Below are positions 46,998 to 59,260 of a DNA stretch of 60,000 nt, piece by piece. Positions within the stretch are counted from its first letter, which is position 1, and the number at the start of each line of letters is the position of its first letter. Below the pieces are notes generated by a model. That model was not told the DNA's origin. It was given only the letters and a program-made list of their open reading frames with translations, and did not search any database. The position numbers were made by a program, and so were the translations under genes. This DNA comes from Apostichopus japonicus (taxonomy: Eukaryota; Echinodermata; Holothuroidea; Aspidochirotida; Stichopodidae). The stretch is taken from contig NC_092570.1 of the NCBI RefSeq assembly GCF_037975245.1, positions 3,444,001 to 3,504,000 of the forward strand, read 5' to 3'.

Positions 46998-47060
46998 TGT
47001 TTCTAGTACTTCTTAGTACTTTGTTAGAACTTTTAGAACTTTGTTAGAACTTTGTTAGAA
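46998..47060. repeat. Short TTAGAACTTTG direct repeats
   Basis: TTGTTAGAACTT recurs three to four times at 11-20-bp spacing. Confidence 0.7.
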
Positions 47061-47344
47061 ATGTTATTATGAACTGCTCAACAAACAGACAGCTTTAACG
47101 TTTAAACTGCAAACAATGAATAAACAAGTTTCAAACATTGAACTTATGATTGTGAAACTGAACTCTTAAATGCAAATAAAGCATTAAAATTGAAAAGAGG
47201 CCGTCAGAATTTTATAAAATGTGCCTTGTTAAATAATTCACAGCCCAAATTTGACAAATGCATCATACTGTGAAATAGTCACTAAACCATATCTGCAAAT
47301 TTTCTAGCCCAGTTCTCTCATTCTTCAAAAAGTTCTGGTTCCGA

Positions 47345-47845
47345 TCATCCACTATCTGAATCTGATGAATCGCTCACTAACTTTTCGGTAGTGGCATCAC
47401 TAGTTTTGACTTCCATTTGCAGTTTTTCTCTGTTTTTCCATGTAGTGACATAGAACATTGTGGATTATTTCATGTCAAGCTCTTTTTCACTAGCTGTCTT
47501 TCGGGCTTGGGAACCATCAGAAAGAATACTAAATGCAGACGTACGTCGTACAAAGCATTGAGGTTAACTTTGTACGAACAGCATCAACTAAAATTCTTGG
47601 AGAAATTCTCTGGCTTTGTTGCTACTGTCTGTCCCCTGGATCAAAGATACACCATTTGCTTTCTGAACCTTAACAAGGGTTGAAAATGGGACAGTGGTAA
47701 AACCATCAACTGCCATCATGTACTGTAAGCTGTTGTCAATAGTTTGTAATATGCTTGCTGTGATTGCTGCAACACTGTATAAACAATGCTGGGTTGCAGA
47801 CGTTTGTGCTTGGTAGAATTAGCTGGTGCATCATTCTGATCTTCA
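47345..47845 (-). pseudogene. hAT/ZNF862-like transposase-derived pseudogene fragment
   Basis: One minus-strand frame is coding-like across the whole interval, broken only by in-frame stops. Its upstream part reads LQYMMAVDGF, then FSTLVKVQKANGVSLIQG, then KAREFLQEF, stop (47588). The same frame continues, with another stop, into SAFSILSDGSQARKTASEKEL (47478-47545), stop, then FYVTTWKNREKLQ and an acidic Ser/Asp tail to TGA at 47345. The F-S-[IV]-[LM]-SDGSxxxxxxEKEL segment and the preceding LVKxQxxNG block are typical of ZNF862/C17orf113-like proteins derived from hAT transposases. No zinc finger or hAT dimerisation domain is present here. At least three stops make it non-functional. Confidence 0.6.
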
Positions 47846-47849
47846 CCCA

Positions 47850-49200
47850 GAAGTTCTTGGTAGTCTAGTCCAATAGCATGACCCTAAAGTATAATACATA
47901 GAACAAGAACTGTGTACTCAAAACTCAAAAGGCACAATTGACAATTGTTTACTACATGTAATTATCACAACTGAAAAGTTTCAGTGACTGCAAATACCTA
48001 ATGTGCAGCACTCTCTACATCAGCCTGTACAGTAGTTTGCATGTTGTCATAGCCTATCTGCTTAGGCCCCAGCCTAGATCCATTGCTAAACGAATGTGTG
48101 CATGACCAAATTATAAATCCATCATTTCATTCTTCTTTATAATGTACTACTCTGTACATAAATTTGATTGAATGAGAATAAAATATACCATGATAACGTA
48201 CAAGATCGATGTCCTTACTCATAGGTCAGGCTGAACCCATAAACCCTCTATAGTACTTACTAGTAGTACCTCTACATACCGTTGACAACGTCAAAAACAC
48301 CAGAATGAAATCTACCGATGTTACTAAGTCGACATGCTACTTGTTAGTGCCTTGCCTACGCATAACCTAACACAGCAAGACGTAGCCTAATATAGGCCTA
48401 AGCATGTTCGTTTAACATGCAACACAACTCTTTGTACTTTGAACTAGCAGATTCCCGGTTCAGTCTTTCCTTCTGTATTTTGTTGTTCGTGGTGACTCTA
48501 CGAATTGATAATGCTACCATTTGCATACGATTTTGAATCAACTATGCAATTTAATTGCTGTTCATATAAAAGTTATTCAAAAGTGAGGCAAATTTGGCAG
48601 TGTACAATGTACATGGGTGGTGCTTAGAAGCTCCAACTGGCAGTGTGTCAAGTGTTTCACGTTAAATTAAATGGAGACAAAAACAGTTCTGACCGTTGTG
48701 TGGGCTGAAAATAAAATTAAGAATTGCAATATGTAGGATTAATTAAAGGGAATATATTTATTGTAAAAATTTTGCATAGCAGGTTTGAAGGCTACGGACT
48801 TTGTCTCTTTTAAAAATAAGTGGTTCTGTGTGGAAAAACTGATTTGCATCTTGCCACTTAGAGGACTTTGCCCATTTTGCATAGCATTTTGTGCTCCAAT
48901 ACGGGTTAAATTATTCACTGTTTTAAGATCTGTTTGAGACTTAGCTTTTGATCAGGTACAGTAATCTTCTGAGCAGTAATATGCAACAGAGGTCAGCATT
49001 TTGTGTACATAACAGATTCACTGGTAAGATATTGCTCGTTTCTTTAGGTTGTATCGTTGCACTTCTATTTGTGTACATACAATAAAGATATAAGGTGCAA
49101 TTTCTCCTATTTATGCTACGATTATGTGCCCAATCTATAGTTGAACCATTATGAACTAGGTGATAGAAACCTCAGATCTTCATCACAGAGGCTTCAGTAG
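47850..49200. other. Non-coding DNA, nothing recognised
   Basis: A short minus-strand open stretch at 47735-47890 (HAIGLDYQELLGEDQND) lies in another frame just upstream of the pseudogene and may be part of it after a frameshift. The rest is unassigned. Confidence 0.4.
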
Positions 49201-49203
49201 AAA

Positions 49204-49460
49204 CAAATGAGGCTGTAGATCTTTCCGTGTTCTTGCAGCAAAAGTGTGGAATGTCAGTTTACCTCCTTCAGATAGGCTTGCCAATACTGTGAGTCTTTTC
49301 AAGACAAACTTAAAGCCCTGTCTCTCCCAGGTCACATATTACCACAGTTAACGTTTTATTTATTTAAATGTTGGTCATTATTTTGCAAAGGGCCATGAGA
49401 GACTCCTGTCAGATACCGGCCCTTTATAAGTGTTCATTATTATGATTATTACCTAATGTA
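49204..49460 (+). mobile_element. LINE 3' end, copy 1 (RT C-terminus plus tail)
   Basis: The frame from 49219 reads RSFRVLAAKVWN, SLPPSDRLAN and SLFKTNLK, the signature C-terminal end of CR1/L2/Jockey-like reverse transcriptases (RSF-x-V-x-A-x-x-WN-x-LP, then F-K-x-x-LK). It is followed by a 3' UTR with GGCCCTTTATAAG and an ATTATTATGATTATT tail. It is 5'-truncated, as LINE copies usually are. Confidence 0.75.
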
Positions 49461-49839
49461 GATGAAGATTGTATCATTAGCTGTCCAAGATTTGTCTACT
49501 ACAAGTGGTATGATCAGTCTCTTATTTGTATAATACAATAGTTATTTTAAATTATAAGAAACACCCATCTTTTTTTTCTTGTTGCACAAAAGATATTGGT
49601 GATACAGGGTCTGACTAATTTCATTCATATATACTCTACAGTATGCCACAGTGAAATTAATACTCTGTGTTTCACAGATTTTGCTGGTCGCCGATTTCTT
49701 CCTTATATTTGAGCTGGCTGCTCACTCTGGGATGGACTTAATGTAACCCAACTCAACTTGGCCGTCATAACGTTGACAATGGGGCAAACGTGGGTCAGTG
49801 TACTGTACATATTAAAAGTACCTGTATTAAGACTGCAAC

Positions 49840-50010
49840 TGAGGCAAATGAGGCTGTAGAAACAAATGAGGCTGTAGATCTTTCTTTGTTCTTGCAGCAG
49901 AAGTGTGGAACAGTTTACCTGAACTTCAGATAGGCTTGCCAATCCCTAATCCTTTCAAGACAAACTTAAAGCACTTATCTCTTCCATGTAACAAATTATC
50001 ACTAACACTA
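49840..50010 (+). mobile_element. LINE 3' end, copy 2
   Basis: This is a second copy of the same family, with RSFFVLAAEVWNSLPELQ and FKTNLKHLSLP. It retains the canonical WNSLP better than copy 1 but lacks the 3' tail. The lead-in GCAAATGAGGCTGTAGA is duplicated just before it. Confidence 0.7.
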
Positions 50011-50203
50011 CCAAATTGTCTTTGAGAATGTCATTCTCATCAGCAGAGATTGACGGGAAGGGTGGGGGGGGGTCAACGAAGTGGAGGGAAGGGTGGGGTC
50101 ACGGGTTTGGAACCCTTCAAATCAATGGTGGTGCTATGAGGCCATCAGTTCATGTCTATAGTAGTGGTTCCAACAAAGTCACTGGTTCACTGTAATAGAT
50201 GTA

Positions 50204-51300
50204 ATGAGTACAGTACAGCAATACTGTGTACAGTGCAATATATGTACAGTAATATCACACATTGTTGTAGCTTACTGTACTGTATGTACTAAGAAAACAC
50301 TGTGTGGTGTAGGGCTAGATTTTGTCCATGTATTTGTCAATATTGGATTGTTCAGCCCCAAAAGAGTGTGTGGTCTGTTCCTAAAAGATCGTTTAATTAA
50401 CTACACTCTGTTTCAGCCGCGTGATTGGCACATTTCATCTTCTTTTGCAAGATATTTGTGACTAGTTTTGAAGGGTCAAGGGACACATTCTTGACTTCAT
50501 TTTAGATATATTTGATATAAATTGTATAATATGTCGGTTGAAGTTTATAGTTCTGAATTCGCAACAGGATTTCATTCACAGAATAAAGTTGCGGACCATG
50601 TACTGTAAACAGTTAACTAAAGGAAATACTGTGTACTGGGGAAGTACTGCATGGACAAGAACTAATTTTTCTTATTGTATTTTGTGTATCTTAGTTCATT
50701 GGCCATGATACAGAGTGCGGCCTGTTCCTAAAACATTTAATTAATGGCGCCTTGTTTTGTGTCAGTTTGCACCATTTTGTGGCCTTATCAAAAATCTTTA
50801 CAGCCATTTGTAATTGTCTGTTGATCACATTATGTTCATCATTTCTGATCAAACTTGTCTATGGTGCTGACTGTCGTTTTGATGTCAGTTTTAAAGTCGC
50901 AATACTTAGGCTTTATTCCACGAATGTAATTATTTCCCCCAGTTGTTAATTGACTAAAAAAATGTCCCTGTTCTAATGCATTACAATTGGGTGAGGACAC
51001 AACAGCACAAGTTGTTCAGTTTGAAACCATGAAATGTAACATTCTGACAATCAGATATTGGGGTACCGGGGATTTCCGGAAATAAATGGTGGCGCTATGT
51101 CACCATCAGTTCATGTCTTTAGCATTGGCTCAAACATGGCCGCTGGTTCCTACAGTAGTAACAACTGACTGCAGTATGAGAACAGTACAGTAACATTAGC
51201 TGTATGCAGTGTACAATACTGTACATGTATTGATGTGTGTAATGTAATATATGAGAAAATACTGTGTTGGGGTAGGGCTAGTTTTTGTTTCTATATTTCT
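50204..51300. repeat. Macro-repeat spacer, copy 1, with diverged flanking monomers
   Basis: The region 50801-51240 is repeated at 56871-57940, and part of it again at 59840-60000. Shared phrases include AATTGTCTGTTGATCACATT, GGGGATTTCCGGAAATAAAT and GGTGGCGCTATGTCACCATC. Diverged monomer-like pieces with TGTTCCTAAAA occur near 50370 and 50725. Confidence 0.8.
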
Positions 51301-54300
51301 GTATTAATGGTTGAGTACCCCTGATAGAGTGTGCGGTCTGTTCCTAACAGGTTATTCAGTTAACTGCACCTTGTTCCAGCCACCTGAGTGGCACACAGTA
51401 TTTTCTTTTGCAAGAAAATGATAGCTAGTTTTGATATGAAAAGAACGGTATTGTGTCTTTCAATATTAATAAAACTCTCTGTTGGAGAAGGGCTAGTTTT
51501 TGTCTCTTTATTTCTCTATTAATGGTTGAGTACCCCTGATAGAGTGTGCGGTCTGTTCCTAACAAGTCATTCAGTTAACGCACCTTGTTCCGGCCACTTG
51601 AGTGACACACAGTATTTTCTTTCGCAAGAAATTGGTAGCTAGTTTTGATATCAAAAGAACAGTGTTGTGTCTTAGTATGTTAAAAAACTCTCAGTTGGAG
51701 AAGGGCTAGTTTTTGTCTCTTTACTTCTATATAAATGGTTGAGTACCCCTGATAGAGTGTGCGGTCTGTTCCTTACAGGTCATTCAGTTAACCGCACCTT
51801 GTTCCATCCACGTGTGACGGCACAGAGAACCTTCTTTCGCAAGAAATTGGTGGCTAGTTTTGATATGAAAAGAACAGTATTGTGTCTTACTGTATGAAGA
51901 AAACTTTGTTGGAGATGGGCTAGTTTTTGTCTCTTTATTTCTGTATTAATGGTTGAGTACCCCTGATAGGGTGTGCGGTCTGTTCCTAACAGGTTATTCA
52001 GTTAACCGCACCTTGTTCCATCCACTTGAATGACTCACAGTACCTCTTTCGCAAGAAACTTGTGGCTAGTTTTGATATGAAAAGAACAGTGTTGTGTCTA
52101 ACCATATGAAGAAAAACTCTTTTGGAGAAGGGCTACAGTAGTTTTTGTCTCTTTATTTCTGTATTAATGGTTGAGTATCCCTGATAGAATGTGCGGTCTG
52201 TTCCTAACAGGTCATTCAGGTAACTGGACCTTGGTCCATCCACTTGAATGGCACACAGTATTTTCTTTCGCAAGAAAGTGGTGGCTAGTTTTGATATCAA
52301 AAGAACAGTATTGTGTCTTACTGTATGAAGAAAACTTTGTTGGAGATGGACTAGTTTTTGTCACTTTATTTCTGTATTAATGGTTGAGTGCCCCTGATAG
52401 GGTGTGCGGTCTGTTCCTAACAGGTTATCTAGTTAACTGGACCTTGTTCCAGCCACTTGAGTGGCACACAGTACCTTCTTTTGCACAAATTTGTAGCTAG
52501 GTTTGATATGAAAAGAACAGTGTTGCGTCTTGGTAGGTTAAAGACTCTCAGTTGGAGAAGGGCTAGTTTTTGTCTCTTTATTTCTGTAATAATGGTTGAG
52601 TACCCCTGATAGAGTGTGCGGTCTCTTCCTTACAGGTCATTCAGTTAACTGCACCTTGTTCCAGCCACCTGAGTGGCACACAATACTTCTTTGGCAAGAA
52701 ATTGGTATCTAGTTTTGATATAAAAAGAACAGTGTTGTGAAGATTACTATATTAAGAAAATTCTGTTGGAGAAGGGCTAGTTTTTGTCTCTTTATTTCTG
52801 TATTAATGGTTGAGTACCCCTGATAGAGTATCCGGTTTGTTCCTGACAGGTTATTCAGTTAACTGGACCTTGTTCCAGCCACTTGAGTGGCACACAGTAC
52901 CTTCTTTCTCAAGAAATTGTAGTTAGTTTTGATATGAAAAGAACAGTGTTGTGTTTTACTGTATGAAGAAAACTCTGTTGGAGAAGGGCTAGTTTTTGTC
53001 TCTTTATTTTGTGTATTAATGGTTGAGTACCCCTGATAGAGTGTGCGGTCTGTTCCTAACAGGTGATTCAGTTAACCGCACCTTGTTCCAGCCACTAGAA
53101 TGGCACACAGTACCTTCTTTCGCAAGAACTTGTAGTTAGTTTTGATATGAAAAGAACAGTGTTGTGTCTTACTGTATGAAGAAAACTCTCTGTTGGAGAA
53201 GGGCTAGTTTTTGTCTCTTTATTTTGTGTATTAATGGTTGAGTACCCCTGATAGATTGTGCGGTCTGTTCCTAACAGGTGATTCAGTTAACCGCACCTTG
53301 TTCCAGCCACTAGAATGGCACACAGTACCTTCTTTCGCAAGAAATTGTAGTTAGTTTTGATATGAAAAGAACAGTGTTGTGTCTTACTGTATGAAGAAAA
53401 CTCTGTGTTGGAGAAGTGCTAGTTTTTGTCTCTTTATTTTCTGTATTAATGGTTGAGTACCCCTGATAGAGTGTGCGGTCTGTTCGGAACAGGTTATTCA
53501 GTTAACTGGACCTTGTTCCAGCCACCTGAGTGGCACACAGTATTTTCTTTCGCAAGAAATTGGTGGCTAGTTTTGATATCAAAAGAACAGTGTTTTGGCT
53601 TACTGTATGAAGAAAAATTCTCTGTTGGAGAAGGGCTAGTTTTTGTCTCTTTATTTCTGTATTAATGGTTGAGTACCCCTGATAGAGTGTGCGGCCTGTT
53701 TCTGACAGGTTATTCAGTTAACTGGACCTTGTTCCAGCCACTTGAATGGCACACAGTACCCTCTTTTGCAAGAAATTTTTTGGTAGTTTTGATATGAAAG
53801 AACAGTGTTGTGCCTTACTGTATGAAGAAAAACTCTCTGTTGGTGAAGGGCTAGTTTTTGTCTCTTTATTTCTGTATTAATGGATGAGTACCCCTGATAG
53901 AGTATCCGGTTTGTTCCTGACAGGTTATTCAGTTAACTGGACCTTGTTCCAGCCACTTGAGTGTCACACAGTACCCTCTTTCGCAAGAAATTTGTAGCTA
54001 GGTTTGATATGAAAATAACAGTGTTGTGCCTTACTGTATGAAGAAAAACTCTCTGTTGGTGAAGGGCTAGTTTTTGTCTCTTTATTTCTGTATTAATGGA
54101 TGAGTACCCCTGATAGAGTATCCGGTTTGTTCCTGACAGGTTATTCAGTTAACTGGACCTTGTTCCAGCCACTTGAGTGTCACACAGTACCCTCTTTCGC
54201 AAGAAATTTGTAGCTAGGTTTGATATGAAAATAACAGTGGTGTGTCTTACTGTATGAAGAAAACTCTGTGTTGGAGAAGGGCTAGTTTTTGTCTCTTTAT

Positions 54301-56830
54301 TTCTCTATTAATGGTTGAGTACCCCTGATAGAGTGTGCGGTCTGTTCCTGACAGGTGATTCAGTTAACCGCACCTTGTTCCAGCCACTAGAATGGCACAC
54401 AGTACCTTCTTTCGCAAGAACTTGTAGCTAGTTTTGATATGAAAAGAACAGTGTTGTGTCTTACTGTATGAAGAAAACTCTCTGTTGGAGATGGGCTAGT
54501 TTTTGTCTCTATATTTCTCTATTAATGGTTGAGTACCCCTGATAGAGTATCCGGTTTGTTCCTGACAGGTTATTCAGTTAACTGGACCTTGTTCCAGCCA
54601 CTTGAGTGTCACATAGTACCCTCTTTCACAAGAAATTTGTAGCTAGGTTTGATATGAAAAGAACAGTGGTGTGTCTTACTGTATGAAGAAAACTCTCTGT
54701 TGGAGAAGGGCTAGTTTTTGTCTCTTTATTTTTGTATTAATGGTTGAGTACCCCTGGGAGAGTGTGCAGCCTGTTCATGACAGGTTATTCAGTTAACTGG
54801 ACCTTGTTCCAGCCACTTGAATGGCACACAGTACCCTCTTTTGCAAGAAATTTGTTGGTAGTTTTGATATGAAAGAACAGTGTTGTGCCTTACTGTATGA
54901 AGAAAAACTCTCTGTTGGTGAAGGGCTAGTTTTTGTCTCTTTATTTTGTGTATTAATGGATGAGTACCCCTGATAGAGTATCCGGTTTGTTCCTAACAGG
55001 TTATTCAGTTAACTGGACCTTGTTCCAGCCACCTGAGTGGCACACAGTATTTTCTTTTGCAAGAAATTGGTGGCTAGTTTTGATATCAATAGAACAGTGT
55101 TTTGGCTTACTGTATGAAGAAAAACTCTCTGTTGGAGATGGGCTAGTTTTTGTCTCTTTATTTCTCTATTAATGGTTGAGTACCCCTGATAGAGTGTGCG
55201 GCCTGTTCCTAACAGGTTATTCAGTTAACTGGACCTTGTTCCAGCCACTTGAATGGCACACAGTACCCTCTTTTGCAAGAAATTTGTTGGTAGTTTTGAT
55301 ATGAAAGAACAGTGTTGTGCCTTACTGTATGAAGAAAAACTCTCTGTTGGTGAAGGGCTAGTTTTTGTCTCTTTATTTCTGTATTAATGGTTGAGTACCC
55401 CTGATAGAGTATCCGGTTTGTTCCTGACAGGTTATTCAGTTAACTGGACCTTGTTCCAGCCACTTGAGTGTCACACAGTACCCTCTTTCGCAAGAAATTT
55501 GTAGCTAGGTTTGATATGAAAATAACAGTGGTGTGTCTTACTGTATGAAGAAAACTCTCTTTTGGAGAAGGGCTAGTTTTTGTCTCTTTATTTTTGTATT
55601 AATGGTTGAATACCCCTGGGAGAGTGTGCGGTCTGTTCCTAACAGGTGATTCAGTTAACCGCACCTTGTTCCAGCCACTAGAATGGCACACAGTACCTTC
55701 TTTCGCAAGAACTTGTAGCTAGTTTTGATATGAAAAGAACAGTGTTGTGTCTTACTATATGAAGAAAACTCTGTGTTGGAGAAGGGCTAGTTTTTGTGTC
55801 TTTATTTCTGTATTAATGGTTGAGTACCCCTGATAGAGTGTACGGTCTGTTCCTAACAGGTGATTCAGTTAACCGCACCTTGTTCCAGCCACTAGAATGG
55901 CACACAGTACCTTCTTTCGCAAGAACTTGTAGCTAGTTTTGATATGAAAAGAACAGTGTTGTGTCTTACTGTATGAAGAAAACTCTCTGTTGGAGATGGG
56001 CTAGTTTTTGTCTCTATATTTCTCTATTAATGGTTGAGTACCCCTGATAGAGTATCCGGTTTGTTCCTGACAGGTTATTCAGTTAACTGGACCTTGTTCC
56101 AGCCACTTGAGTGTCACACAGTACCCTCTTTCGCAAGAAATTTGTAGCTAGGTTTGATATGAAAAGAACAGTGTTGTGTCTTACTGTATGAAGAAAACTC
56201 TGTGTTGGAGAAGGGCTAGTTTTTGTCTCTTTATTTCTGTATTAATGGTTGAGTACCCCTGGGAGAGTGTGCGGCCTGTTCATGACAGGTTATTCAGTTA
56301 ACTGGACCTTGTTCCAGCCACTTGAATGGCACACAGTACCCTCTTTTGCAAGAAATTTGTTGGTAGTTTTGATATGAAAGAACAGTGTTGTGCCTTACTG
56401 TATGAAGAAAAACTCTCTGTTGGTGAAGGGCTAGTTTTTGTCTCTTTATTTCTGTATTAATGGATGAGTACCCCTGATAGAGTATCCGGTTTGTTCCTAA
56501 CAGGTTATTCAGTTAACTGGACCTTGTTCCAGCCACTTGAGTGTCACACAGTACCCTCTTTCGCAAGAAATTTGTAGCTAGGTTTGATATGAAAAGAACA
56601 GTGGTGTGTCTTACTGTATGAAGAAAACTCTCTGTTGGAGAAGGGCTAGTTTTTGTCTCTTTATTTTTGTATTAATGGTTGAATACCCCTGGGAGAGTGT
56701 GCGGTCTGTTCCTAACAGGTGATTCAGTTAACTGCACCTTGTTCCAGCCACTAGAATGGCACACAGTACCTTCTTCGCAAGAAATTGTAGCTAGGTTTGA
56801 TATGAAAAGAACTGTTGTGTCTTACTAAAA
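51301..56830. repeat. Satellite array, about 215-bp monomer, roughly 26 tandem units
   Basis: The landmark GAGTACCCCTGATAGAGTGT recurs every 207-217 bp, for example near 51525, 51735, 51951, 52385, 52595, 52805, 53664, 54097, 54528, 55390, 56035 and 56462. Monomers fall into recognisable types by CCACTAGAATGG, CCACTTGAATGG or CCACTTGAGTGT, and by GTGTGCGG or GTATCCGG. Open frames of about 70 codons recur (53453-53665, 54960-55172) because one frame of the monomer is open. They are not preserved across most units, so coding is unlikely. Confidence 0.95.
54312..56678. repeat. Higher-order repeat within the satellite, about 1.5-kb period (7 monomers)
   Basis: Monomers at 54312, 54528, 54745 and 54958 are matched by those at 55819, 56035, 56247 and 56462. 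The pairs share diagnostic variants: CTCTATATTTCTCTATT between the first and second, CCCCTGGGAGAG with CCTGTTCATGACAGG in the third, and ATGGATGAG with GTATCCGG in the fourth. Confidence 0.75.
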
Positions 56831-57960
56831 ATACCCTCTGTTTGACACGGGCTGGTTTTTATTCTCTTATTTGTGCATTTTTAATTGTCTGTTGATCACA
56901 TTATGTTCATCATTTCTGATCATACTGTACTTGTCTATGGTGTTGTCAAATGTCAGTTTAAAGTTGCAATACTTCGAGCTTCTTTCGACGACTGTTATTA
57001 GATCTCTCAGTTGTTAATTAACTGAAAATTTCACCTGTTCTGATGCTTCCTTGCAAGTGAATTTTGAACGTCCAAACAAAATAAACTACAGTATGTAGCC
57101 AAGTAGATGCAGAACCAATGAACCACCTATTGATGTCTTGTTAAAGTGCACACATTTACAGCTGATCCACTCCAACTGCTGGAACAATATTGCTGGCATT
57201 TGATTTTCTGTAAGCAGACAATGGATTGTAGATTTATCACACCCTAAAGTGTGAAAGAAGGAGAGGGGGAGGGGTGGGGGGGGTGGGGCAGGGGAGGTAG
57301 TAGAAGGGTATCTGTATGTAATTGAACTTCAAACGTTTGGCAGCTAAACCAACTTTTGGCCATCATTCAACGATACCCAGAGAGGCGGACCCTTTGATCT
57401 TGACGTTTTATCTGATACTGAGACCTCTGCTACTTTTCAACCAATGTCCTGGACACAAGATAAACTGGCAGGGTGTGATAAAGCTGATCTGTTGTCTGTT
57501 TCTAGAAAATAAAAACTCAGAAAATTTGCGATAGTCAGTAAGGTTCTGACAGTGGAATTTCTGTTGTTGTGTTGGAATTTTCACTCGGGTAAGGCACCAC
57601 CACACAAGGTGTTCAGTTAAACCAAGAGATGTAACATTCTGACAATCAAATATCTGTTGGTGTGTATGAATTTTCAATCTGGTAAGGACACAGCAGCACA
57701 AGTTGTTCAGTTAAACCATAAAATGTAGCATTCTGACAATCATATTTTGTGAGACGGGGGATTTCCGGAAATAAATGGTGGCGCTATGTCACCATCAGTT
57801 CATGTTTTTAGCATTGGCTCAAACATGGCTGCTGGTTCCCAGTCACAGCTGACTGCAGTATGAGAACAGTACAGTAACATTAGATGTATGCAGTGTACAA
57901 TACATGCATTGATGTGTGTTATGTAAAATATGAGAAAATACTGTGTTGGGGTTGTGCTAG
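56831..57960. repeat. Macro-repeat spacer, copy 2
   Basis: This spacer separates the long array from the shorter one. The region 57030-57330 reappears at 59280-59560 and 57340-57870 reappears at 59570-60000. A G-rich tract at 57257-57300 (runs of 4-8 G) has quadruplex potential. No gene is supported. Confidence 0.85.
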
Positions 57961-59260
57961 TTTTTGTCTCTGTATTTCTGTATTAATGGTTGAGTACCCC
58001 AGATAGAGTGTGCCGTCTGTTCCTAACAGGTCATTTAGTTAACCGCACCTTGTTTCAGCCACTTGAGTGACACACAGTATTTTCTTTCACAAGAAATTGG
58101 TAGCTAGTTTGATCTAAAAAGAACACTGTTGTGTCTTTCAATATTAATGAAACTCTGTTGGAGAAGGGCTAGTTTTTGTCTCTTTATTTCTGTAATAATG
58201 GTTGAGTACCCCTGATAGAGTGTGCGGTCTGTTCCTAACAGGTCATTCAGTTAAACGCACCTTGTTCCATTCACTTGAATGGCACACAGTATTTTCTTTC
58301 GCAAGTAATTTGTAGCTAGTTTTGATATGAAAAGAACAGTGTACGGTCTAACTGTATGAAGAAAACTCTCTATTGGAGAAGGGCTAGTTTTTGTCTCGTT
58401 ATTTCTGTATTAATGGTTGAGTACCCCTGATAGAGTGTGCGGTCTGTTCCTAACAGGTCATTCAGTTAACCGCACCTTGTTCCAGCCACCTTATTGCACA
58501 CAGTATTTTCTTTTGCAAGTAATTGATAGCTAGTTTTGATCTAAAAAGAACACTGTTGTGTCTTTCAATATTAATAAAACTCTGTTGGAGAAGGGCTACA
58601 GTAGTTTTTGTCTCGTTATTTCTGTATTAATGGTTGAGTACCCCTGATAGAGTGTGCGGTCTGTTCCTAACAGGTCATTCAGTTAATCGCACCTTGTTCC
58701 AGCCACCTGAGTGGCACACAGTATTTTCTTTTGCAAGTACATGATAGCTAGTTTTGATCTAAAAAGAACAGTGTTGTCTCTTTCAATATTAATAAAACTC
58801 TGTTGGAGAATGGCTAGTTTTTGTCTCCTTATTTCTGTATTAATAGTTGAGTACCCCTGATAGAGTGTGCAGTCTGTTCCTAACAGGTCATTCAGTTAAC
58901 CGCACCTTGTTCCAGCCACCTGAGTGGCACACAGTATTTTCTTTTGCAAGTAATTGATAGCTAGTTTGATCTAAAAAGAACAGTTTTGTGTTTTTCAATA
59001 TTAATAAAACTCTGTTGTAGAAGGGCTAGTTTTTGTCTCTTTATTTCTGTATTAATAGTTGAGTACCCCTGATAGAGTGTGCGGTCTGTTCCTAACAGGT
59101 AATTTAGTTAACTGCACCTTGTTTCATCCTTCTTTTGCAAGAAATTTGTGGCTAGTTTTGATATCAAAAGAACAATGTTGTGTCTTAAATACTATATGAA
59201 GAAAACTCTATGTATGAGAAGGGCTAGTTTTTATCTCTTTATTTCTGTATTTATTTCTGT
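57961..59260. repeat. Second satellite array, about 215-bp monomer, six units
   Basis: Monomers begin near 57982, 58199, 58417, 58630, 58846 and 59063. They form a subtype with a TTTCAATATTAATAAAACTC junction in place of the TTACTGTATGAAGAAAACTC of the main array. The same junction is seen at the left edge of the main array (51457-51478). Confidence 0.9.

Noticed and set aside
52171-55172. Repeated 70-codon frames in the satellite as a possible repeated peptide gene
   Set aside because: Monomer length is mostly not a multiple of three and most units break the frame; there is no start-site or splice support.
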